Shown here piece after piece: positions 57,257 through 64,000 of a stretch of DNA of 64,000 nt. The DNA comes from Candidatus Dechloromonas phosphoritropha. Its GTDB lineage: Bacteria > Pseudomonadota > Gammaproteobacteria > Burkholderiales > Rhodocyclaceae. Made by a program: the position numbers and the translations under genes. The DNA lies in contig JADKGN010000004.1 in assembly GCA_016722705.1 (NCBI GenBank), forward strand, positions 1,736,001 through 1,800,000, given 5' to 3'. The notes beneath the pieces were generated by a model. That model was not told the origin of the DNA, did not search any database, and saw nothing but the letters and a program-made list of their open reading frames with translations. The first letter of the stretch is position 1; each line of letters opens with the position of its first letter.

Positions 57257-57732
57257 GCTTCCTGGATCTGCGGATCACTCTTCGGATGCCGGGTGTCGGG
57301 TGCGACCTTGCGCCAGCCGTGCCGCGCCAACAGGCGATACACGACAGAGGCGGCCACAGGACGTCCCAGCTTTTGCGCTAACGCGGCACGCAGTGGCGAA
57401 ACGACCAGGATTCCCCCTTCACTGGAGGCCTGCACCCAAGGGGCCAGGAAACGATCCTCCTCTTCCAGTGGCAGCGAAGCTCGCCGGCGACCACCCCAAT
57501 TCGGTCGGATTGCGTCCGGTTTGGCCAACAGCCGGCGCAGGCGCGCTTGTAGCCTGGGCACGGTGGCTCGACCTATGCCCAGTACCGCTGCGGTCTGCTC
57601 CAGCGTCGCTCCCAATAGCGCCGGTAGCAGCACCGCCTGCGCACAGCGCAGGGCCTCAACATTATCGGCGTCTCTCACGGCCGCTTGGGCCTGCGTCACC
57701 AATTTCGGATCTACTCGCCGCGGTCTGGCCAT
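57217..57732 (-). CDS. IS630-family transposase, N-terminal frame (OrfA)
   Basis: A 171-residue helix-turn-helix half beginning at the ATG 57732 (MARPRRVDPKLV) preceded by GGGAGG. It contains paired helical DNA-binding segments (LLGATLEQTAAVLGIGRATVPRLQARL and RPVAASVVYRLLARHGWRK). It joins OrfB by frameshift. The frame running further upstream leaves the element and is not used. Confidence 0.87.
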   Translation of the reverse strand: MARPRRVDPKLVTQAQAAVRDADNVEALRCAQAVLLPALLGATLEQTAAVLGIGRATVPRLQARLRRLLAKPDAIRPNWGGRRRASLPLEEEDRFLAPWVQASSEGGILVVSPLRAALAQKLGRPVAASVVYRLLARHGWRKVAPDTRHPKSDPQIQEAWEKNFPKHWQPS

Positions 57733-57844
57733 GTCAATGCCTCCCAAGTATCTTGTACTTAGGAATATTCTAGCATTAGTATCACTTTGAACGCCAATTC
57801 GAATTAGGCTTAGGGATTCCGGCAAGTCGCTCAGCGTCGATTGA

Positions 57845-58193
57845 CGCTTACGGATTGTTCAGTATTGCTTCACCATGCTTGAGAATGGCGATTATCAGGC
57901 AATAAGAGGCTGGAAATGCGGAGGCGGTGGCGGCTATCCGTATACGTTGCCGCCGAATGCAAAGACCAGCTGAGTGGCCACCGACGTAATCTGGAACATT
58001 AACCGGCGTATTGGGTCACATGGATGAGGATTGCAAAAGCCAGATCGAGGTTGCGCTTGGCGAGTATGAGAAGCGGAAAGGCGCCGGTTGGTGCTCACCG
58101 GAACCTCAAAATTTTAGGAACTGATTGGCCGTGATTAAGCCACCGGCCTGAACAGGCGTCACTGCTGGAGCCGGTTTTTCGACTTCGTTGAAA
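57845..58193. other. 350-bp gap, no firm gene
   Basis: After the end of the split dehydrogenase there is only a 34-codon frame at 58020-58124 on plus (MDEDCKSQIEVALGEYEKRK start) that reads protein-like but cannot be supported. Another fragment on minus ends at 58106 with EKPAPAVTPVQAGGLI. Likely remnants of decayed genes. Confidence 0.4.
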
Positions 58194-58781
58194 ATGCAAA
58201 AAAAACTGTCACAGTTGTTGAAGGATATTCGGGCTTGCACCCATTGCGTCGGTGACCTGCCGTGCGGCCCCCACCCCGTCTTGCAGGTGCACCAATCGGC
58301 ACGGCTATGTATTGTCGGCCAGGCGCCCGGCCGAAAGGTGCACGAAACGGGCATTCCGTGGGACGACCCGTCGGGCAACCGCTTGCGTAGTTGGCTTGGG
58401 CTGACACCGGCGCAATTCTATGACCCGCAGAAAGTCTCCATTGTCCCGATGGGCTTTTGCTATCCGGGCAAAGCAGCGTCCGGCGACAAGCCGCCGCGTC
58501 CGGAATGCGCTCCTCGCTGGCACGAGCAACTGATTGCCCATTTGCCCAACATTGCCCTTACCTTGCTGATAGGCCGGTATGCACAAGCTTACTATCTCGG
58601 TAGTCGCCGCAAAGCGAAGCTGGGCGATACCGTCGAAGCGTGGAAGGAGTATTTGCCACTGGGGTATCTCCCGCTACCGCATCCCTCTCCACGCAACCAG
58701 CCATGGTTTGTTAAAAACCCCTGGTTTGAAGATGAACTGGTGCTGGTGCTTCAAAATGCAATCCAGTCCTTGAAGCTATAA
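58194..58781 (+). CDS. Uracil-DNA glycosylase-family protein
   Basis: A 195-residue UDG-superfamily protein (start ATG 58194; TTG 58188 also in frame). Motif A GQAPGRKVHETGIPWDDPSG corresponds to the GEAPG loop of family 4-type enzymes, and motif B is PLPHPSPRNQPWF (HPSxxN). Two cysteines in ACTHC plus Cys in LPCGPHP resemble the start of the family 4 Fe-S set, but a fourth ligand is uncertain. It would excise uracil from DNA or belong to the uncharacterised UDG-like branch. Isolated among fragments. Confidence 0.8.
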   Translation: MQKKLSQLLKDIRACTHCVGDLPCGPHPVLQVHQSARLCIVGQAPGRKVHETGIPWDDPSGNRLRSWLGLTPAQFYDPQKVSIVPMGFCYPGKAASGDKPPRPECAPRWHEQLIAHLPNIALTLLIGRYAQAYYLGSRRKAKLGDTVEAWKEYLPLGYLPLPHPSPRNQPWFVKNPWFEDELVLVLQNAIQSLKL

Positions 58782-58844
58782 GGATTCAAGCTCCGAACTG
58801 TCGTGTCGTGTCGCGGCGATTCCATGGCGTGTCACTTCGAGATG

Positions 58845-59048
58845 TCAAATATCTGAGTCAAGGGAATTGTCATGCGAGTATGGAGGCTCCAGCACTCCCG
58901 CCAGCGGCGATCCCTGGCTAACCAGCCCCTGAGGAAAGGACTGATAGAGAAACTGGCGGCCGGCTTCATCGATAAAGTCTTTCTCGCCGAATGCGATGAG
59001 GATTGGATGACCGGGAAAATTTATCTCAACTTGAAAGACTGAGTTCAA
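58845..59048 (-). pseudogene. Possible alpha/beta hydrolase C-terminal fragment
   Basis: A 67-codon frame contains FPGHPILIAFGEKDFIDEAG followed by QFLYQSFPQG, resembling the region around the acid residue of haloalkane-dehalogenase-like hydrolases (P-x-L-x-x-F-G-E-K-D). No nucleophile elbow is present in the window, so it is either a gene remnant or chance. Weak evidence. Confidence 0.35.
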
Positions 59049-59568
59049 CCCAATGGAATCGCCTGAGAACTTTTACAGAAAAAACGTTGCACTGCCCAAC
59101 AAGAGCGTATCACGCCGTTGCGAGAGGCAGATTTCCAGCGTGAAGGTGAAACGCGGGTGGCGATGAACAACAGTGACGGCAGGTATCCCAGGTTTTGGGA
59201 AGCGCACCTCATAATCCTCAAGGCGACGCAGTTCGACTCAAAATCCAAGGTCATCCGCGATGATGAACTCCAGATCCTTGATTTGGGAAATGCCTATGCG
59301 CGGATAGTAAATTTTAATGACGATACCCTTGGCGACCGTGAACTAAAGCCGCGAATTTCCGAGGCTGGTGCCTGCCATATCCGTGCCAGCATGAGCCCAA
59401 GTAGGGTGAGAAGTGGTCCGTGGTGCGTGCATGATCACTCCCCTGTCGCTTGGTTGCTAACGAATGAAAGGGACTTCCCCGTCCCGAAGTAGCAGCGGAA
59501 GCCACCGGCAGCGATTGCTGCCATGATTGAGTTTCCAGACTGAATCATTCATTCGAAAGGGGAAGTCC

Positions 59569-60621
59569 ATGAGTATTGTCACCGCCGGCATTGATCTCGC
59601 CAAGAATGTATTCGCTTTACATGGCATTGACCAGAGCGGCCAGGCAGTTTTTGTCAAACCGAAGGTGGCGCGTAGCCAATTGCTGGAGATGGTCGCCAAT
59701 CTACCGCCTTGTCTGATCGGTATGGAGGCCTGCTCGGGTGCGCATCACTGGGCAAGACTGTTCCGGCAGTTCGGGCACACCGTCAAACTGATGGCGCCCA
59801 AATTCGTGGCGCCGTACCGGATGAGCGGCAAGCGCGGCAAGAATGATGCGGCGGATGCCGCCGCGATCTGCGAAGCCGTCACCCGGCCCAATATGCGCTT
59901 CGTGCCAATCAAGGACATCGACCAGCAAGCCATCCTCTGTCTGCACCGCACCCGGCAAGGCTTCATCGAAGAGCGCACCGCCCTCTACAACCGTCTGCGC
60001 GGGTTGATCAGCGAGTTCGGCATCGTCCTGCCGCAGAAAGTCGAGCGCCTGCGCCGGGAAATCGGCGCCCACCTCGAACAACTACCCGGCTGGGCCAACC
60101 GCTGTGTCGGCGATCTTCTTTCCCACGCTGACCGTCTCAACGAACGCATCACGGAATACGCCCCGGAGAAAGTCCCCTTGGGGGACGACCGCGCCATCGC
60201 CGAAGCCGCCCGGCAAGATCGGCGCAGCCGCCAGCTCATGCAACTGCCCGGCCTCGGGCCGACCACTGCCAGTGCCCTGGTCGCCAGTCTGGGTGGTGGG
60301 CACGACTTCAAGAACGGCCGCCAACTCGCCGCCTGGGTCGGCTTGGTTCCAGGTCAATACAGCAGCGGCGGCAAAGCAAGATTGGGCAGGATTACCAAAG
60401 CGGGTGACGCCTACCTGCGCAGCCTGCTCGTCATGGGTGCCCGCTCTGTCCTCGCCGGTCTGGGTGACAAGCAAGATCGCTTCAGCCGTTGGGCTCGCGC
60501 CCTGGTTGAACGACGCGGCTACTGGAAAGCGGCGGTCGCCATTGCTGCCAAGAATCTGCGGCTGGCCTGGGCCGTCATGAAATATGGGGAAGATTTCCGG
60601 TTGACCGCGGAACCCGCCTGA
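59569..60621 (+). CDS. IS110-family (IS1111 group) transposase
   Basis: A 350-residue DEDD recombinase. The start is ATG 59569 (MSIVTAGIDLAKNVFALHG) with GAAAGGGGA upstream; the frame is open from 59527. The N-terminal RuvC-like domain shows GIDLAKNVF (first Asp), IGMEACSGAHHWARL (Glu) and KNDAADAAAICEA (paired Asp), and the C-terminal Tnp_20-like domain shows LMQLPGLGPTTASALVA, AAWVGLVPGQYSSGGKARLG with the catalytic Ser, and TKAGDAYLRSLLVMGA. Intact and possibly active. Confidence 0.93.
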   Translation: MSIVTAGIDLAKNVFALHGIDQSGQAVFVKPKVARSQLLEMVANLPPCLIGMEACSGAHHWARLFRQFGHTVKLMAPKFVAPYRMSGKRGKNDAADAAAICEAVTRPNMRFVPIKDIDQQAILCLHRTRQGFIEERTALYNRLRGLISEFGIVLPQKVERLRREIGAHLEQLPGWANRCVGDLLSHADRLNERITEYAPEKVPLGDDRAIAEAARQDRRSRQLMQLPGLGPTTASALVASLGGGHDFKNGRQLAAWVGLVPGQYSSGGKARLGRITKAGDAYLRSLLVMGARSVLAGLGDKQDRFSRWARALVERRGYWKAAVAIAAKNLRLAWAVMKYGEDFRLTAEPA

Positions 60622-60780
60622 ACAGTCGAAAAAAGCGTCTATAGGGAAAAATCTGGAAAGGGATCACAGGCCGCTCGCTGGCGGCCAAATACCAGCGAAG
60701 CACTGCCAACGTTGATGTGAAGCGGTTTGGACCCGCGCGGGGTATGCCTGATTAGCTCAAGGGGAAGAAGTCATTCCCGA
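60622..60780 (+). ncRNA. Candidate bridge-RNA region (IS1111 right non-coding end)
   Basis: In IS1111-group elements the guide (bridge) RNA is encoded in the longer non-coding right end. Here 159 bases follow the transposase stop, with hairpin-prone stretches such as CCGCTCGCTGGCGG (60671-60684) and ACCCGCGCGGGGT (60731-60743). No RNA was demonstrated; placement is by analogy. Confidence 0.3.
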
Positions 60781-60956
60781 CTAACGAATGAGGCCCTCGC
60801 GCGCGTCTTTCATCAGGGTCCGGGCAAGAAGCCCAACATGACCGGTTGTAGTACCGCAGTCCTTCACCTTCTTTGCTTCGACATGGCAGACCAGATGGGC
60901 AGACAGATCATTGAGGCAGAACAACAATGAGACAGCAAAAATCAGAAACCCGCTTG

Positions 60957-61670
60957 CTAAATATGGGGAAGCCCTTGTAGTTGGCTAAGGCCGGCCGCTG
61001 CGGTGGCGTCCGCGATCAGTAGGGCGTTCTCCTGCGGCAGCCGGCCAGCCGGGATGGAGTTGTCGCCTGCGACAAGACGGGCCAGCATCGCGGCCTTCTC
61101 GGCGCCAGTCACGAGCCACAGGATACGTCGCGCCCGAAGCAGCGTCGGGTAAGTGAGAGTCATGCGCCAGCAACCATGGTAGGGGCTTGCCAGGGCGACG
61201 GCTCCGGTCGAATCGAGTACGGGGTCGCCGGGTATCAGCGAAGCGGTGTGGCCGTCGGAACCGAGACCGAGGTGCACGAGATCGAATATTGGCGGCGTCC
61301 CGGCAAGCGCGTGCACCGCCTTGGCGTAGGCGGCGGCCGCCGCGTCGAGATCGTCCGCGTCCACGGGCATTGGGTGGAGCTGGTCGTAATTTAGCGGTGC
61401 ATGTGCCAACAGGCTTGTCTCGATGTGGGTAAGGTTGCGCTCATTGCTTCCGGCAGGTGCGACGCGTTCATCCACTTGCATGATCTGCACGTCGGACCAC
61501 GGCAGGCTCATGTCGGCGAACGCGCGTAGCATCAACCACGGTGTGCTACCGCCGCTGACCGCCATCACGAATCGTCCGCGTTCAGCGACGCCGGTGCGTG
61601 CATCAGCGGCGATGACGTCGGCGGCACGCTGCGCCGCCGCAGCGGCATCGGCCAGCACTTCGATTTTCAC
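60957..61670 (-). CDS. pgl: 6-phosphogluconolactonase
   Basis: A 237-residue DevB/SOL-type 6-phosphogluconolactonase hydrolysing the lactone made by Zwf. Family motifs: the N-terminal AAAAAQRAADVIAAD region, VSGGSTPWLMLRAFA, QVDERVAP, and LVHLGLGSDGHTASLIPG. The start is GTG at 61670, overlapping the zwf stop (GTGA), so the two genes are coupled. C-terminus QGLPHI. Confidence 0.92.
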   Translation of the reverse strand: MKIEVLADAAAAAQRAADVIAADARTGVAERGRFVMAVSGGSTPWLMLRAFADMSLPWSDVQIMQVDERVAPAGSNERNLTHIETSLLAHAPLNYDQLHPMPVDADDLDAAAAAYAKAVHALAGTPPIFDLVHLGLGSDGHTASLIPGDPVLDSTGAVALASPYHGCWRMTLTYPTLLRARRILWLVTGAEKAAMLARLVAGDNSIPAGRLPQENALLIADATAAAGLSQLQGLPHI

Positions 61671-63052
61671 GTCACAGGGTCCGAAGTTGTCGGATCCAGC
61701 CAGCCGCCAGGAGGCGTCATGCTGCCGTTGACTTGCGCCGGCCCCCAGGTATCAGGTTCGTACGGATAAATCGGCGTATCCGCCTTTAAGACGGGATCAA
61801 CGATGCGCCAGGCTTCCTCGACGTAATCCTCGCGCGCGAACAGGGCGCGGTCGCCGGCCATCGCATCGCTCAACACGCGCTCGTAGGCATCCATCTCCTG
61901 CGCGCCGGCGCGGTGGCTGGCGGTCAATTCAACCGGCTGGCCAGTCATGCGGTCTTCCGGGTCCATCACCGTGGTGCCGATAGCAATGGTCATGTCTGGG
62001 CTGATGCGGAAGCGGAAATGGTTGGGCACACCGGCGCAACTCGGAAACATCTTCGGCGCCCGATGCAGACGGACCAAGACTTCAGTACAGGTCACCGGCA
62101 GGCATTTGCCGGCGCGGATAAAGAACGGCACACCGGCCCAGCGCCAGGAGTCAACTTCCAGGCGTAGCGCGGCGAACGTCTCCTTCCGCGAATCGGGCGC
62201 AACGCCGGGCTCCTGACGATAGCCGACGAACTGGCCACGCACCAGATGCTTCGTTTCAATCGGCGGAATCGACTTCAGTACTTTCACCTTCTCGTCGCGC
62301 ATCGATTCAGCATCGGCGCGCGCCGGCGGCTCCATTGCCAGATTCGCCAGTACTTGGAACAGGTGGTTCTGGACGACGTCGCGGATGGTGCCAACCTGGT
62401 CGTAGAAGGTCCCGCGTCCCTGCACGCCAAAATCCTCGGCCATGGTGATCTGCACGCTCTTGACGAAGCGGCGATTCCAGAACGACTCGAGAAATGCATT
62501 GGTGAACCGGAAAAAAACCAGGTTGTGCACCGGACGCTTGCCGAGGTAGTGGTCGATGCGAAAGATGTGACTCTCGTCGAAAGTTGCGAGCAGGATGCGG
62601 TTAAGTTCGCGCGCCGAGGACAGGTCGCGGCCGAACGGTTTCTCGACCACGACCCGCGAACCTTCGGCGCAGCCGGCGTCGCACAACTGCTTGACCACCG
62701 AACCGAACAAGGCCGGCGGAATCGCCAAGTAGTGGGCCGGGCGTTGCGCCGGTCCGAGCGCCTTGCGCAGCGACTGGAAAGTCGCGGCATTTGCGTAATC
62801 GCCATCGACATAGCGGAGCAACGCGGCAAGGCGCTCGAAAGTGGCAATGTCAAACTGGCCGTGCGCCTCGATGCTATCGCGTGCCCTCGTCTTCAATTGG
62901 TCCAGGGTCCAGCCGGCGCGGGCAACGCAGATTACCGGCACGTCAAGGTGACCGCGCCGGACCATGGCGTTCAGCGACGGGAATATCTTCTTGTAGGCAA
63001 GATCACCAGTAGCGCCAAAGAAGACCAGCGCGTCGGAATGCTGTTCGTTCAT
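61667..63052 (-). CDS. zwf: Glucose-6-phosphate 1-dehydrogenase
   Basis: A 461-residue G6PDH. The coenzyme domain begins FFGATGDLAYKKIFPSL (GxxGDLA), KPFGRDL is the conserved segment near the substrate, and RIDHYLGKRPVHN is the family active-site signature (catalytic His in DHYLGK). It starts after AAGGGAAAG. Together with pgl and gnd on the same strand it forms the oxidative pentose phosphate branch, making NADPH or NADH. Confidence 0.95.
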   Translation of the reverse strand: MNEQHSDALVFFGATGDLAYKKIFPSLNAMVRRGHLDVPVICVARAGWTLDQLKTRARDSIEAHGQFDIATFERLAALLRYVDGDYANAATFQSLRKALGPAQRPAHYLAIPPALFGSVVKQLCDAGCAEGSRVVVEKPFGRDLSSARELNRILLATFDESHIFRIDHYLGKRPVHNLVFFRFTNAFLESFWNRRFVKSVQITMAEDFGVQGRGTFYDQVGTIRDVVQNHLFQVLANLAMEPPARADAESMRDEKVKVLKSIPPIETKHLVRGQFVGYRQEPGVAPDSRKETFAALRLEVDSWRWAGVPFFIRAGKCLPVTCTEVLVRLHRAPKMFPSCAGVPNHFRFRISPDMTIAIGTTVMDPEDRMTGQPVELTASHRAGAQEMDAYERVLSDAMAGDRALFAREDYVEEAWRIVDPVLKADTPIYPYEPDTWGPAQVNGSMTPPGGWLDPTTSDPVT

Positions 63053-63070
63053 CGTCTTTCCCTTTGCGCT

Positions 63071-64000
63071 CTACTTCGCCGCTGGCTTTTCGTGATGTCC
63101 GCCGAATTCATAGCGCATCGCCGAGAGCAGCTTGTCCTGAAACTCGGCGGCGCCACGTGAACTGAATCGCTCGTAGAGTGCGGTCGTCAGTACCGGCACC
63201 GGTACGCCTTCATCAATAGCGGCCTTGATGGTCCACCGACCCTCGCCCGAATCGGAGACCCGCCCGGCGAACCGCGACAGCGTCGGGTCCTTGCTCAACG
63301 CGCTCGCGGTCAGGTCAAGCAGCCACGACGAAATGACGCTGCCACGCCGCCAGAGTTCTGCGATATCGGGCAGGTTGAGATCGTACTGATAGCGTTCTGG
63401 ATCACGCAATGGAGTCGTTTCGGCATCCGTTGAGTGCGCCTCATTGCCGATGTTGGCGGCGCGCAGCACATTCAGCCCCTCTGCGTAAGCGGCCATGAGC
63501 CCGTACTCGATGCCGTTGTGGACCATCTTGACGAAGTGGCCGGCGCCGTTGATGCCGCAATGCAGGTAGCCCTGTTCGGCCGTGCCTGTCGGCTTGTCGC
63601 GGCCGGGCGTGTGTGCAATCTCGCCGATGCCCGGTGCCAGTCGGGCAAATATCGGATCTAGGTGCCGCACCGTATCGACTTCGCCGCCGATCATCATGCA
63701 GTAGCCGCGTTCCAGCCCCCAGACACCGCCGCTAGTGCCGACGTCCACATAGTGGATGCCCTTGGGCGCCAGTTCCTTGGCCCGACGGATATCGTCGACA
63801 AAGTAAGAGTTGCCGCCGTCGATCAGGATGTCGCCGGCATCGAGGTGCGGCAGTAGATCGGCGATGGTCGCGTCGACGACGGCGGCGGGTACCATCAGCC
63901 AGAATGCACGTGGCCGCGTCAGCCTCTTTGCCATGTCGGCGAGCGAAGTGGCCCCAACCGCCTTTTCGCCCACCACCGCGTCGATGGCCTGCGGCGACAT
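63071..64000 (-). CDS. gnd: 6-phosphogluconate dehydrogenase (decarboxylating), 5' partial
   Basis: The frame reaches the window end at 64000, so the N-terminal coenzyme GxGxxG motif is missing, perhaps 30-40 residues. The remaining 309 residues include ILIDGGNSYFVDDIRRAKEL, VGTSGGVWGLERGYCMMIGG, and the signature HCGINGAGHFVKMVHNGIEYG with the catalytic Lys, then GEGRWTIKAAIDEGVPVPV. The short form (about 340 residues) is the NAD-preferring GntZ/YqeC-like group. It lies 18 bases upstream of zwf, so gnd-zwf-pgl is one operon. Confidence 0.93.
   Translation of the reverse strand: MSPQAIDAVVGEKAVGATSLADMAKRLTRPRAFWLMVPAAVVDATIADLLPHLDAGDILIDGGNSYFVDDIRRAKELAPKGIHYVDVGTSGGVWGLERGYCMMIGGEVDTVRHLDPIFARLAPGIGEIAHTPGRDKPTGTAEQGYLHCGINGAGHFVKMVHNGIEYGLMAAYAEGLNVLRAANIGNEAHSTDAETTPLRDPERYQYDLNLPDIAELWRRGSVISSWLLDLTASALSKDPTLSRFAGRVSDSGEGRWTIKAAIDEGVPVPVLTTALYERFSSRGAAEFQDKLLSAMRYEFGGHHEKPAAK

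Larger units (their letters stand above)
56660..57804. mobile_element. IS630-family insertion sequence at a TA target
   Basis: TA is duplicated at 56658-56659 and 57805-57806, the hallmark of the IS630/Tc1 superfamily. The ends ATTCTAAGTAGCGTTCAA and, inverted, ATTCGAATTGGCGTTCAA agree at most positions over about 28 bases (imperfect repeats). It contains two overlapping transposase frames and lies in the last part of the dehydrogenase gene. Confidence 0.9.
54610..57844 (+). pseudogene. Short-chain dehydrogenase/reductase gene split by an IS4 and an IS630 element
   Basis: The first 19 codons (54610-54666) encode MGTPRIVVLTGVTRGLGRA, with the Rossmann TGxxxGxG motif. After the IS4 element and its target duplication the frame resumes at 56069 (MLKELVAAGHAVAGCGRNAG), giving LLINNAAVVN, VNFSSGWGRST (catalytic Ser), AAYCATKWVIEGL (Tyr and Lys) and VPLNPGIIDTDML. 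At 56659 it is cut again by the IS630 element. Beyond it, from 57807, one reading frame spells a plausible native end GLG(D)SGKSLSVD and stops at 57842-57844, but needs a one-base shift near 57813. Without the IS the gene would be about 240 codons. The family reduces ketones or oxidises alcohols with NAD(P)(H). Confidence 0.88.
59468..60780 (+). mobile_element. IS110-family (IS1111 group) insertion sequence
   Basis: An 11-bp direct repeat CTAACGAATGA flanks the element (59457-59467 and 60781-60791). Sub-terminal, imperfect inverted repeats GGACTTCCCC (59471-59480) and GGGGAAGAAGTC (60761-60772) fit the IS1111 group. It carries one intact DEDD transposase and about 160 bases of non-coding right end. 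Confidence 0.82.
59118..60930 (+). pseudogene. Unidentified open frame interrupted by the IS1111-type element
   Basis: A frame from 59118 (MREADFQREGETRVAM) runs to the duplicated sequence CTAACGAATGA at 59457-59467. If the element and one copy of that duplication are removed, the frame continues from 60781 through AGGCCCTCG to a TGA at 60928-60930, reading LLTNEALARVFHQGPGKKPN and ending DQMGRQIIEAEQQ. About 166 codons in total. No family recognised; the continuity across the insertion suggests, but does not prove, a real interrupted gene. Confidence 0.35.

Noticed and set aside
56963..57790. 275-codon plus-strand frame in the IS630 element
   Set aside because: Antisense to the two transposase frames, which carry the DDE motifs.

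Overview
This GC-rich window looks like a chromosomal contig from a betaproteobacterium, most likely Rhodocyclales (Accumulibacter/Propionivibrio/Dechloromonas-like). That rests on the order lptM-lysA / cyaY / PBP1A / pilMNOPQ-aroK-aroB-gltB-gltD, the propionyl-CoA carboxylase operon with meaB, a fused acyl-CoA mutase (icmF) and an ABC transporter/acyl-CoA ligase cluster. No rRNA, tRNA, CRISPR array or phage module was seen, and species-level placement is inference.

Layout. 1-4.2 kb: meaB (5' cut by the window)-pccB-pccA, the propionyl-CoA to methylmalonyl-CoA arm. 4.3-5.8 kb: an unrecognised 510-residue protein on the minus strand. 5.9-8.4 kb: an insertion-sequence pile-up (IS30 remnant, decayed IS5-group element, IS427-group element) that truncates an RND efflux adaptor gene. 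8.3-10.3 kb: lptM-lysA-adaptor operon with ATGA overlaps. 10.4-20 kb: cyaY, PBP1A, the type IV pilus assembly operon pilMNOPQ, then aroK-aroB. 20-29.7 kb: glutamate synthase gltBD, glmU and an EF-G-like GTPase. 29.8-34.6 kb: a small basic protein, a frameshifted AraC-type regulator and the divergent icmF.

34.8-41.0 kb holds the most interesting locus: a compact three-gene operon encoding (i) a TIR-STAND/NB-ARC protein with about eleven nearly identical kinesin-light-chain-type TPRs, (ii) an alpha/beta hydrolase with a helical C-terminal region and (iii) a nucleoside-deoxyribosyltransferase/TIR-like domain fused to a TPR/DUF4071-like scaffold. Domain content suggests a nucleotide- or NAD-centred biological-conflict (possibly anti-phage) system.

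41.1-53.4 kb: selD and a Crp/Fnr-type regulator, then, divergently, a plus-strand cluster: long-chain acyl-CoA ligase, a branched-chain-amino-acid-type ABC transporter (livG, H, M, K-like, F), a phenylacetate-CoA-ligase-like enzyme, a small exported protein and a family III CoA-transferase. Together they suggest uptake and CoA activation of an unidentified organic acid.

53.4-60.9 kb is a decaying accessory region: a glutathione S-transferase, a short-chain dehydrogenase gene split by an IS4-family and an IS630-family element (both with target duplications readable here), a uracil-DNA-glycosylase-family gene, gene fragments and an IS110/IS1111-type element. 60.96-64 kb: pgl-zwf-gnd (gnd cut by the window end), the oxidative pentose phosphate branch on the minus strand.
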